From Coriobacteriaceae bacterium (lineage in GTDB: Bacteria > Actinomycetota > Coriobacteriia > Coriobacteriales > Coriobacteriaceae): a stretch of DNA of 64,000 nt. Under the pieces are notes generated by a model. It was not told the origin of the DNA, did not search any database, and was given only the letters and a program-made list of their open reading frames with translations. This document shows, piece after piece, positions 16,824 through 25,274 of the stretch. The DNA lies in NCBI GenBank assembly GCA_030525945.1, contig JAUNDT010000005.1, positions 1-64,000 of the forward strand. The letters are read 5' to 3'. The stretch's first letter is position 1; each line of letters starts with the position of its first letter. A program made the position numbers and the translations under genes.

Positions 16824-18143
16824 CTAGGCGAACTGGGGCAGATAGGCCTTGTGCGCCTCGATCAGCTCGTCCACCACGACGTTGGCGAGCGCATCGGAGG
16901 GGCACAGCGGGTTCATCTCGAGAGCCGCGACGGCCAGGTCGCGGTCGCCGGTGATGGCGGCCTCGACGACCATGCGCTCGAAGCCCTTCATCATCTGCAC
17001 GTAGCCGGCGATGCGGGGCTTGAGCTCGCCCGTGGCGATGGGCTGCGGGCCGTTCGCGGTGATGCGGCAGGCGACCTCGACGCAGCTGCTGGAGGGCAGG
17101 CCCTCGATGCAGCCGTTGTTGCGCACGTCGACGTACTGGATGTCGCCGCGGTTGGTGTGGATGGACTCGATGAGATTGCAGGCCGCGTCGCTGTAACGGG
17201 CGCCGCCGCGCTGCTCGAGCTGCTTGGGCTTGATGTCGAGGTTCTCATCGTGGTAGATCTCGAACAGCTCGTCCTCCAGGCGGGAGACGACCTCGCCGCG
17301 GACGTTGCCGGCCTCAAACTCCTTGAGCTCCTCGGCGAGCATCTCATCGGTGTTGAAGTAATAGTTGTGGTACGGGCACGGGATCGCACGGATACCGCGG
17401 ATGAAGGCCGGCGAGAACGGGATGGACATGAAGTTCTTCATGGCGAGCGCCTCGTCCTCCGAGACGTGCGCGTACTTCTCCACCGCCTCGTCGAGCACGG
17501 AGACGCCGTCCACGAACACGTCGGTGGCGAACACGAAGTGGTTCACGCCCTGGAGCTGGAGCTCCAGGCGGCTCTCGTCGACGCCCAGCACGCGGGCGAT
17601 GCCGGCGTGCATGTTGATGGGCACGTTGCACAGGCCGATGGCGCGGTTGAAGTCGGTGTAGTTGAGGATGGCCTCCTCGATCATGCCGGAGGGGTTGGAG
17701 AAGTTGACCATCCAGGCGTTGGGGCAGAGCTCCTGCACCTCGCGCACGAAGTCGAGGATCACGGGGATGGTGCGGAACGCCTTGAACATGCCGCCGGCGC
17801 CGTTGGTTTCCTGGCCGAGCATGCCGTGGGATAGCGGGATGCGCTCGTCGAGCACGCGGGCGGGCAGGCGGCCGATGCGGACCTGGGAGGTCACGAAGTC
17901 GGCACCCTCGAGCGCGGCGCGGCGATCGGTGGTGAGAATGACCTTGGTGGGCAGGCCGGCGCGCTTGACCATGCGCTGCGCGAGGGCGCCCACGGTATCG
18001 AGCTTCTCCTGCCCTTCCGGGATGTCGACGAGCCACAGTTCATCGACGGGCAGGGTCTCGTAGCGCCTGATGAAGCCCTCGACGAGCTCGGGCGTGTAGC
18101 TCGAGCCGCCGCCGATGGTTGCGATCTTGATGCCGTTGGCCAT
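16824..18143 (-). CDS. GH4 6-phospho-beta-glucosidase
   Basis: NAD- and metal-dependent glycoside hydrolase of family 4, 439 residues. N-terminal dinucleotide-binding motif IATIGGGSSYTPELVEG; metal-site region SNPSGMIEEAI, GLCNVPINMH (Cys) and GVNHFVFATDVFVDG (His). It would cleave 6-phospho-beta-glucosides by an oxidation/elimination route, unlike the GH1 enzyme of the same locus. The ATG at 18143 has AAGGAG. It follows the MupG-like gene by 109 nt. Confidence 0.93.
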   Translation of the reverse strand: MANGIKIATIGGGSSYTPELVEGFIRRYETLPVDELWLVDIPEGQEKLDTVGALAQRMVKRAGLPTKVILTTDRRAALEGADFVTSQVRIGRLPARVLDERIPLSHGMLGQETNGAGGMFKAFRTIPVILDFVREVQELCPNAWMVNFSNPSGMIEEAILNYTDFNRAIGLCNVPINMHAGIARVLGVDESRLELQLQGVNHFVFATDVFVDGVSVLDEAVEKYAHVSEDEALAMKNFMSIPFSPAFIRGIRAIPCPYHNYYFNTDEMLAEELKEFEAGNVRGEVVSRLEDELFEIYHDENLDIKPKQLEQRGGARYSDAACNLIESIHTNRGDIQYVDVRNNGCIEGLPSSSCVEVACRITANGPQPIATGELKPRIAGYVQMMKGFERMVVEAAITGDRDLAVAALEMNPLCPSDALANVVVDELIEAHKAYLPQFA

Positions 18144-18252
18144 TGGGTGCTCCTTTGCGTGTTCGGGTTCCTTGCGGGCGGGGTGCGGGGTCGGGCGCGG
18201 GGCGCGCGTGGGCGGGCGGGCGCTGCAGCGGGTGGCTCGCTCAGGCGGGCGC

Positions 18253-19338
18253 TTACAGCAGGATGTCGAAGCGCTTCCACGAGTCGAGGTAGCCGAGCAG
18301 CTCCAGCTCATGGGCGGGCAGCGTGCCCACGACGTTGCGCGTGCCGTCGCTCGGAAGATCTGCCAGCACCAGCTGCAGCTCGCCCTTGTAACGCGGGCTT
18401 TCGTTGTTCACGACCACGACGTCGCCGCGAACGAGGTCGCGCCCGGGGTTGCGGGCGGGGATGTCCAGGTCGGAAAAAACCACGCGGTTCATGGTGGAGC
18501 GCAGGATATACGGGCTCAGGTCGCCGCGCACTTGGTTGGAGTCCCACGTGGCGACCGTGCGCTCGTTTTGCGTGAGGCCGGCGTCGGGCAACGGGCGGAG
18601 CTGGACCTTGGAGGCGTCGAGCGCCGCCAGAGAGGCGAGCTCCTCGTCGGTGGCGAAGCAATTCGAGATGATGATGTCGTCAATGCAGCCCATGGCGAGC
18701 AGATGGCGCGCCTGGAAGTCGATCGGGGCGTCACGGTGGCACTCGAGCGTGGGCAGGCCCTCGTTGAGCGGCCAGGGACCGAAGGCGTCCGCGCGCGGCA
18801 GGCCGACGAAGGCGGCCAGGCGCAGGCCGAGCTGCTTGATCGAGCGGCTCTCACGTTTGAAAAACTCAGTGCTCAGCGCGCTGTAGCGCTGGGGGTAGAA
18901 GTTATGGCAGGCAAGGAGATTCGCCGTGCGCGGGTCGTGTGCGAGGGTGGCGGCGAACACGCCGTCGGCACTGGAAGCGTTGAGCTCGATCTTGATGCCG
19001 TAGGGGTTGCGGGTCATCGTCGCGATCTCGCTCGGCTGGAAGGGCTCGTCCAGGCGAATGCCGTCGGCGCCGACCTCGGAAAAGAATGACAGGTCATCGT
19101 AGGAGATGCCCAGGGCGTCGAAAACGCGCGGAGCGACATCGAGGATGATCTCCATGCCGTTGGCGTGCGCGCAGCTGCATACCTGGGCGAACTCGCGCTT
19201 GATCTGCGCCGGGTCGCCCTCTACGGACAGCAGACAGGAAAAGATGCGAGAAAAGCCATGACGAGCGGCGCGCTCGATGTAGGCGCAGTCCTGCTCCACG
19301 GTCGAATGCTCGGGATACAGTGAGATTCCCCAGGCCAT
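18253..19338 (-). CDS. MupG/DUF871-family TIM-barrel protein
   Basis: 361 residues of the DUF871 family. One member, MupG, is an intracellular 6-phospho-muramidase; others are linked to beta-glucoside PTS loci. The N-terminus GISLYPEHSTVEQD is typical, with a TIM-barrel of about 240 residues and a C-terminal cyclophilin-like domain (RGDVVVVNNESPRYKGELQ). The ATG at 19338 has GGGGAG 6-7 nt upstream. It is the first gene of the locus and lies closest to the operator-like sites. Whether the substrate is a muropeptide sugar or a plain phospho-glucoside is open. Confidence 0.82.
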   Translation of the reverse strand: MAWGISLYPEHSTVEQDCAYIERAARHGFSRIFSCLLSVEGDPAQIKREFAQVCSCAHANGMEIILDVAPRVFDALGISYDDLSFFSEVGADGIRLDEPFQPSEIATMTRNPYGIKIELNASSADGVFAATLAHDPRTANLLACHNFYPQRYSALSTEFFKRESRSIKQLGLRLAAFVGLPRADAFGPWPLNEGLPTLECHRDAPIDFQARHLLAMGCIDDIIISNCFATDEELASLAALDASKVQLRPLPDAGLTQNERTVATWDSNQVRGDLSPYILRSTMNRVVFSDLDIPARNPGRDLVRGDVVVVNNESPRYKGELQLVLADLPSDGTRNVVGTLPAHELELLGYLDSWKRFDILL

Positions 19339-19504
19339 TGATCGCTCCCCTTCTGCCAACATGCGCACGCAGCGCGGTTCGTGATGCGCGAAACACGGGG
19401 CGGCGCGGGCAAGCGCTTCCCATGGCGGTAACTCGTCCAGGCGATTCCTTGCGCCTCGCGTTCGTTACACCTCGTGTTCGTCGCGCCTCGTGTTCGACAA
19501 TTGG

Positions 19505-19522
19505 AATTATATCGATTCAATT
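19505..19522 (-). promoter_or_regulatory. Probable LacI operator 2, upstream of the PTS locus
   Basis: Pseudo-palindrome AATTATATCGATTCAATT containing the shared 12-mer ATCGATTCAATT at 19511-19522. It lies 167 nt upstream of the MupG-like gene. Confidence 0.65.
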
Positions 19523-19594
19523 TTTGTTGTCTTTGGCGGCTGAGCGGGTCTACGTGCATGTTTACCCCTTGATTTTCACTGTTTTGCGAGCTAG

Positions 19595-19610
19595 TTGTAT
19601 CGATTCAATT
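19595..19610 (-). promoter_or_regulatory. Probable LacI operator 3, upstream of the PTS locus
   Basis: TTGTATCGATTCAATT with the shared 12-mer at 19599-19610, exactly 88 nt from operator 2. Two spaced sites would allow looping, as known for LacI-family repressors. Confidence 0.6.
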
Positions 19611-19708
19611 CTTGAGTGTCGCTTTTAGCGACTCCGTGAACGGTAGGTATTTTTCGGTGAATGGCTTGCGCGCGCCGCCGGTCAGCGCCCTGGGAAGACG
19701 AGAGCGGC

Positions 19709-19890
19709 GCGCGCCCGTAAACGCACAGGACCCGAAGGCAGCCACAGTGGGGACCATCAACGCAAGGGGCCCTGCGACGGCCGCGCCGTACGGCGAAGAA
19801 CGTAAGGGGTCCAATGGCAGCCACATGCAAGCCCATCAACGCAAGAAACTCGATGATCACCACGCCGCGTAAACGTAAGGGATTCTTTAC
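19709..19890. repeat. Degenerate direct repeat, period about 79 bp
   Basis: GGCAGCCACA recurs at 19737 and 19816, and CCATCAACGCAAG at 19754 and 19833; a third partial unit (GTAAACGTAAGGG) follows. Apart from this and the two operator-like sites, I see nothing in the gene-free stretch 19339-19966. Confidence 0.65.
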
Positions 19891-19966
19891 CGTATCGCGC
19901 GGATGCCGAGCGGACGTTTTGGGCATAATTAACAAATGTGTTCAAACAGACAAAAGGAGGCGCCCC

Positions 19967-20707
19967 ATGGCAGAGCTTAAAGCCGTCGTGTTCGACATGG
20001 ACGACACGCTGCTCAGCATCAACTTGAGCGCCTTCTTGGCTGTCTATGCGCTCGACGAGGCCAACCTCCTGGCGCAGGTGGCGCGCAAAAGTCCCGTCGC
20101 CATGTTCACCGCACTGGGCACCTGCATGCTCGAGCTCAACAACGGTGAGCGCGAAGAGGACGACCACCGCACCAACCGCGCGTTCTTTGCCGACACGCTG
20201 CGCGAGCGGACCGGCATCCCCCTGCTAGACCCCGTCATCAACGACATGCTCGAGTTTTACGAGCGCGAGGTTCTCCCCAAAAAGAACGACCGCATCATCG
20301 CCGCCCGTCCGCGCGAGGGAGCGCATAAGGCGGTCCAGGCCGTGCTCGATCGAGGACTTCGCATCGCGTTGCTCACCAACCCGAGTTTCTCGCGCACGTG
20401 CATCGAATGCCGCATGGGCTGGGGCGATATGCTGGACATGCCCTTTGAGCTGGTAACTACGTGGGAGAACTCGACGCGCTGCAAACCGTGCGCCGGATAC
20501 TACCTCGAATCGCTCGAGCGCCTGGGGCTCGCGCCCGAGGAGACCCTCATGGTAGGAAACGACCCCAAGCGGGACTTCCCCTCCCCCGCCATCGGCCTGC
20601 GCACCGCCTATGTTGGAAACGGAACGCAGCCGGGCGCGCTGTGGAATGGCAGCATGGCCAAGTTCGCCGAGCAGTTCGACGCTATCGCGGAGAAGTTCGA
20701 GGCGTAA
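19967..20707 (+). CDS. HAD-family hydrolase
   Basis: 246-residue haloacid-dehalogenase phosphatase of unknown substrate. Motif I VFDMDDTLLS, motif II LLTNPSF, motif III Lys in RCKPCAGYY, motif IV MVGNDPKRDF. The cap between motifs I and II is helical. The ATG at 19967 follows AAAAGGAGG by 6 nt. It is a lone plus-strand gene with repeats on both sides. Confidence 0.85.
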   Translation: MAELKAVVFDMDDTLLSINLSAFLAVYALDEANLLAQVARKSPVAMFTALGTCMLELNNGEREEDDHRTNRAFFADTLRERTGIPLLDPVINDMLEFYEREVLPKKNDRIIAARPREGAHKAVQAVLDRGLRIALLTNPSFSRTCIECRMGWGDMLDMPFELVTTWENSTRCKPCAGYYLESLERLGLAPEETLMVGNDPKRDFPSPAIGLRTAYVGNGTQPGALWNGSMAKFAEQFDAIAEKFEA

Positions 20708-20750
20708 GTCGGGCGGCGCCCGCGATGGCGCGGCAGGCACGCAGCCAGCA

Positions 20751-20826
20751 TGCATCGCAAGCCGTCGCGCGGCCAAACTGCATCGCGAGCCACTACGCGA
20801 CCAAGCTGCATCGCAAGACCCTACGC
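20751..20826. repeat. 28-bp tandem repeat, 2.7 copies
   Basis: Units 20751-20778, 20779-20806 and a partial unit from 20807, each beginning TGCATCGCaAG and containing a CTACGCG-like segment. Lies 44 nt after the HAD stop. Confidence 0.8.
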
Positions 20827-20946
20827 TTTCGGCGATGCTCCGCAAAAGCTGGATGCGCCTGGGCCTGAGCGCCCTTTCTGACCAAGAAAAAGCCCGTACC
20901 CCGGACTAAAGGCCTCCGCACAGGGGCGCTCGGGCGCTATGCGGGC

Positions 20947-21175
20947 AAACTCCCCCTGCATTGGGGGCGGTTTGCGCCTTCGCCAAACAAACCTCCCCTA
21001 TATTGGGGGTGGTTTTGGCGATAGCGGGGCCGCAGACGCGTTTTTCCCGGGACAAAACCGCAGGATCCGGCTCGCCCCAATCGCGATGACCCCTCATTTC
21101 ACCGCGAAACCTCCCCCAATATAGGGGAGGTTTCTTTTGCAGACCCCCAAACCTCCCCCAATGCGGGGGAGGTTC
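20947..21175. repeat. 229-nt inverted-repeat element built from four 27-bp palindromes
   Basis: Four 27-bp units (20947-20973, 20989-21015, 21107-21133, 21149-21175), each near-palindromic with an AAACCTCCCCC arm and a GGGGGAGGTTT arm. Units 1-2 and units 3-4 are each spaced 42 nt start to start. The first pair is the reverse complement of the second (centre AATATA in units 2 and 3, AATGC in 1 and 4), so the whole forms two 69-nt inverted arms around 91 nt. This and the 28-bp repeat are all I see in 20708-21266. Confidence 0.85.
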
Positions 21176-21266
21176 CTCCTGACAGCATGAAAACGTGTCT
21201 CAATATGGAAAGGCGCTCCCGTCTGGCCGGCAAAGCCCCGCAAATTCGCAGCGCCTGCCACGCGCC

Positions 21267-22649
21267 CTACAGCCGCGTCTCTCCCGTCATGAGCTTCAGG
21301 ATTTCCACGTCGGTGTCTTTCATGCCGACGCGTCCCACGTAGCCCATGCTCGCGATGGTCTCCTCTACGGTATCCATAACAATGCCCTCGCCCGCACGGA
21401 AGCCACGGCCGGCGCTCGCCATGTCGGCACCCAGAATCGCCGCGTCAACGGCGGCGGAGATCTTGGCAGCGCAGCTGGCCTTGGCGCCGTCGCACACGAT
21501 TCCGCCCACGTTTCCCAGGATGTTCACGATGGTCTCGCCGATCTGCTCGCGCGTGCCCCCGCGCATCCAGCTAATGGCTGCGCCCACGCCACAGCCGGCG
21601 CACACCACGCCGCAAAACGCCGACAGCGCACCGATGAAGCTCTTCACATGGATGGCCACCAAATCCGAAAGGGCAAGCGCGCGCAGCAGGCGGTCGCCCT
21701 CAACGCCCAGCTCCTCGGCGTAGGTCGCCACGGGAAGGGCGCAGGTGATGCCTTGATTGCCCGATCCACACACGATGGCCACGGGCAGGGCGCAACCGCT
21801 CATGCGGGCGTCGGAACCAGCCGCGGCACGGGCGCGGGCGCGGCATGCGACATCGTCGCCACGCGTAGCCAGCAGCGTGCGGCCCACCTCGGCGCCCCAT
21901 GCGTTCGCAAGGCCCTCATCGGAAATGGCGGTGTTCAGCGTCAATTGGCGCTCGAGCGACGCGCGGGCGCCCTCGATGTTGCCCGCATCCACAAAATCAA
22001 GGATGGCGTCGAGTGTGAGGCCCTCGATCGGCTTGGCTGCCGGGGCGTCTTGCTCAGTTGCGGGGCCAAAGGCGCTCGCAAGCGCGCACGTGCCCGAGCA
22101 GGCGTCTTCCACGTCGCCGCCGCGAGCGGCAGGGCACAACTGGTCGGCAGGCACACCGTCGCGCGTGCAGCGCACCACGTTGGTGTGATGCTCGGAAATC
22201 GCGACCTCCGCCACATGACCGAGCGCTTCGGCGCGCACCTCGATATACAGATTGGGAACGCCCTCAACAAGCGCGACCTCGCAATAACCCTGGCGAGCAA
22301 GCAGGTCGCGCGTGCGGGCGATATCGGCGGCGCTAACGCTTTCGAGCGTTTCGAGCGCCGCCGCGGCATTGCCTCCCACGGCGCCGAGCACCGCGGCAGC
22401 CTCGACACCGCGCATGCCGTCCGAATTGGGAACGGTGACGCTTTTTACGTTCTTGATAATGTTGCCGGAGCAGCCGACCTTCAGGCTCTCGGGCTCGCAG
22501 CCCAAAACCGCGCGCGCCAGAGCCGCGGCATACGCGACAGCAATCGGCTCCGTACAACCAAGGGCGCAGATGAGCTCGCCATTCAGCAAATCGCACAATG
22601 CCTGGTCGCGCTCGAAGAGCGTCATCTCGCCGATATTCTTCTCAGCCAC
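21267..22649 (-). CDS. L-cysteine desulfidase / serine dehydratase-alpha-like (UPF0597) enzyme
   Basis: 460-residue protein of the UPF0597/CyuA family, whose studied members break down L-cysteine to pyruvate, ammonia and sulfide with an iron-sulfur cluster. Conserved pieces: GCTEPIAVAYA near the N-terminus, GCSGNIIKN, CGSGNQGITCALPV, GCGVGAAISW and GGIVCDGAK, whose Cys residues are candidate cluster ligands. GTG at 22649 was chosen because AAAAGGAGG lies about 6 nt upstream. The gene stands alone. L-serine as substrate is possible. Confidence 0.82.
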   Translation of the reverse strand: MAEKNIGEMTLFERDQALCDLLNGELICALGCTEPIAVAYAAALARAVLGCEPESLKVGCSGNIIKNVKSVTVPNSDGMRGVEAAAVLGAVGGNAAAALETLESVSAADIARTRDLLARQGYCEVALVEGVPNLYIEVRAEALGHVAEVAISEHHTNVVRCTRDGVPADQLCPAARGGDVEDACSGTCALASAFGPATEQDAPAAKPIEGLTLDAILDFVDAGNIEGARASLERQLTLNTAISDEGLANAWGAEVGRTLLATRGDDVACRARARAAAGSDARMSGCALPVAIVCGSGNQGITCALPVATYAEELGVEGDRLLRALALSDLVAIHVKSFIGALSAFCGVVCAGCGVGAAISWMRGGTREQIGETIVNILGNVGGIVCDGAKASCAAKISAAVDAAILGADMASAGRGFRAGEGIVMDTVEETIASMGYVGRVGMKDTDVEILKLMTGETRL

Positions 22650-22995
22650 AAAAGCCTCCTTTTCGCGGTACTGCTCGCACACGTCCAGTGTAGCAGCCAC
22701 GTGCGCATGCGCGGGGAGGCAATCGGTGGAGGGAGGGCGCGCGCTCGATTTGCGGGCGCAGACACGGGGTTCGGCCCAAAGACCCGATACAAGCACAAGG
22801 GCGCCGGCCCCTCGTGGGAGCCGACGCCCTTGCGTAAAACATCTCGTGCAGCCACGCGCGCATCGCTTGACTCGCACGCAGCACGTGGCGCGCACAGCCC
22901 GCCGGAACCCGCCGGCCGGCTCGCGCACCGTGAGCTCGGCCTCAGCGGCAACCACGCTACCCGCGACCAGAGAGGTAAGGCGAGGCGCAACGGAC
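22650..22995. other. Gene-free stretch upstream of the desulfidase
   Basis: 346 nt. The only structure seen is an imperfect GC-rich hairpin at about 22797-22835 (AAGGGCG / CGCCCTT arms) downstream of ndk, without a T-run. Confidence 0.4.
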
Positions 22996-23403
22996 CTAGC
23001 CGAAGAAGCGCTCGATCTCGATTGCGGCGTTCTCGAGCGAATCGGAACCGTGAATCACGTTGGAGTTCACATCGATGGCAAAGTCCCCGCGAATCGTGCC
23101 GGGGGCGGCGTCCTGCGGGTTGGTGGCGCCCATGAGCGTGCGCATCTTGGACACGGCGCCCAAGCCGGAAACGACCATCTTGACCACGGGGCCGCTCGTC
23201 ATGAACGCCACGAGGTCGCCGAAGAAGGGCTTGTCGGCCAGGTGCGCGTAGTGAACCTTGACGGTCTCGTCGTCGAGCTCGCACTTTTCCATGCGCTCGA
23301 TGGTCAGGCCACAGCGCTCGATGCGGTCGATGATCAGGCCGCTCTTGCGGTCGCGAACGGCGTCGGGTTTGATCATGATGAAGGTCTTCTCGATGGAGGG
23401 CAT
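22996..23403 (-). CDS. ndk: Nucleoside diphosphate kinase
   Basis: 135-residue cytosolic enzyme that moves the terminal phosphate from ATP to other nucleoside diphosphates. Catalytic His118 is in NVIHGSDSLENA; the start TFIMIKPDAVRDR is typical. ATG at 23403 with AAAGGGG upstream. The 304 nt between it and argH show no clear feature beyond a weak AAACGCAC/GTGCGTTT inverted repeat. Confidence 0.96.
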   Translation of the reverse strand: MPSIEKTFIMIKPDAVRDRKSGLIIDRIERCGLTIERMEKCELDDETVKVHYAHLADKPFFGDLVAFMTSGPVVKMVVSGLGAVSKMRTLMGATNPQDAAPGTIRGDFAIDVNSNVIHGSDSLENAAIEIERFFG

Positions 23404-23707
23404 GTGCGTCCCCTTTCGTGTGAGAAATGGCGAAAACGCGGCAGGCGCGTGGCGGGCGAATACGGAAAACGCACGGCAGGTGCACCAGCGCCCTGTGCGT
23501 TTGCCAAGCTCGCAAACCACGTGCATGCAACGGCGATTCCATCTTACCCAATCGCTCCCGTGCCTTCATCGGCAACGGGGCCAAATCACCGTTTGAAACG
23601 CTTCATATCCGCATTATCGGCATAATCGCAACAATAGGGCGAGCACCGCGACCGCGCACCGCCCTCATGCGCGCCTGCCCCGGCATTTGCCGCGCTCCGC
23701 ACGAAAA

Positions 23708-25135
23708 TCAAGCGCCCTCGCCCATCGGGATCACGGTGCCCAGGCCCGCCACGAGCGCTTCGTCGGCAACAAGCGAGGTCCGTACCAGGCGCATCTGCTC
23801 GGCAACGGCGGCAGGGGCGGTGCCGCCCTCGGTTGTGCGGGCCGCCACGACGGCATCGATGTCGAGCGCGCCGGCGATATCCGCACCGAACAGCGGGCTC
23901 GCCTCGGCGAACACCTCAAACGGCAGGTCATCCAGCTGGCAGGCGCGCTTGTCGCACTCGAGCACGAGCTTGCCCACGATCTCGTGGGCCTCGCGAAACG
24001 GCATGCCCTTCCGTGCCAGGTAGTCCGCCACATCCGTCGCGGCCACATGACCCGTCCGGCACGCGGAGCGCATGCGCTCGGCGTTCACCTGCATGGTGCC
24101 CACCATCCCCGCCATCACCGAGAGACACTGCGAGAGCGTGCGCGCCGAATCGAGCGCGCCCTCCTTGTCCTCCTGCAAGTCCTTGTTGTACGCGAGCGGC
24201 AAGCCCTTACATGTCACGAGCAGCTGCATGAGATTGCCGTACACCCGGCCCGTTTTACCGCGGATGAGCTCGGCGAAGTCGGGGTTCTTCTTCTGCGGCA
24301 TAATCGACGAGCCCGTCGAGAACGAATCCGACAGCGTGATGTAGCCGAACTCCGAACTGCTCCACAACACGATCTCCTCCGCCAGCCGGGACAGGTGCAT
24401 CGCCATGGTCGAGCAGGCGAAGTGCAAATCGAGCAGGAAGTCGCGGTCGGACACCGCATCGAGCGAGTTGGGGATCACGCGCGTGAAGCCCATGGCATAC
24501 GCCGCAGCCACGCGGTCGAGCGGATACGAGGTGCCGGCAAGCGCGGCGCTCCCCAACGGCGAGGCGTCCGCCGCATCGAACGCCGAGCTCAGGCGCTTGA
24601 AATCACGCGTGAACATCCAGTAGTACGCGAGCAGGTGATGAGCGAGCAGCACGGGCTGCGCATGCTGCAGGTGCGTCATGCCGGGCAGGATCGCGCCCTT
24701 GTTCGCCTGCGCCACGTCGACGAGCGTGCGGCGCAGCTCCAGATTGGCCTCCATGAGCTGCCTGACGAGCGCCTTTGCAGCCAGGCGTGTGTCGGTCGCC
24801 ACCTGGTCGTTGCGCGAACGGCCGGTGTGCAAGCGCTTGCCCGCTTCGCCGATCCGGCGCGTAAGCTCGGCCTCAATTGCCATGTGGATATCCTCGTCGG
24901 CGATGTCGAACGCAAACGCGCCCGCATCGATTTCGGCTTCGATCTGGCGCAGGCCGCTCGCGATGGCGTCGTAGTCCGCCGCGCTGATAATCCCCTGCTT
25001 GGCGAGCATCGCCGCGTGTGCCAGAGAACCCGCGATATCCTGCTTGTACAAATGCTTGTCAACGGGCAGCGACGCGCCGAACTGCTGCGTGGGCGCATCG
25101 ACACCGCCCTCAAACCGTCCGCCCCAAAGCGCCAT
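23708..25135 (-). CDS. argH: Argininosuccinate lyase
   Basis: Last step of arginine synthesis: argininosuccinate to arginine and fumarate. 475 residues, normal length. Fumarase-superfamily signature GSSIMPQKKNPD (about 276-287), plus HTGRSRNDQ and GMTHLQHAQP. ATG at 25135 with GAAAGGAAG upstream. It lies 139 nt downstream of argG and is very likely in the same transcript, under the attenuator-like leader at 26944-27148. Confidence 0.97.
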   Translation of the reverse strand: MALWGGRFEGGVDAPTQQFGASLPVDKHLYKQDIAGSLAHAAMLAKQGIISAADYDAIASGLRQIEAEIDAGAFAFDIADEDIHMAIEAELTRRIGEAGKRLHTGRSRNDQVATDTRLAAKALVRQLMEANLELRRTLVDVAQANKGAILPGMTHLQHAQPVLLAHHLLAYYWMFTRDFKRLSSAFDAADASPLGSAALAGTSYPLDRVAAAYAMGFTRVIPNSLDAVSDRDFLLDLHFACSTMAMHLSRLAEEIVLWSSSEFGYITLSDSFSTGSSIMPQKKNPDFAELIRGKTGRVYGNLMQLLVTCKGLPLAYNKDLQEDKEGALDSARTLSQCLSVMAGMVGTMQVNAERMRSACRTGHVAATDVADYLARKGMPFREAHEIVGKLVLECDKRACQLDDLPFEVFAEASPLFGADIAGALDIDAVVAARTTEGGTAPAAVAEQMRLVRTSLVADEALVAGLGTVIPMGEGA

Positions 25136-25274
25136 GGCGCCCTTCCTTTCCTTTGTGCGCGAAATGCGCGCTTTTTGCCAGCGAGGCGCTTGCCCTCAAT
25201 GTGCGCCCCGCGTGTGCCGAATCTTCCCCTGCTTTGCCTGCACTTGACCGCGTTTCCGCTCCGAGCAGCGCCCG

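Noticed and set aside
20947..21175. CRISPR array
   Set aside because: Only four units, spacers of 15 or 91 nt, units themselves palindromic and mirrored, and no cas genes.
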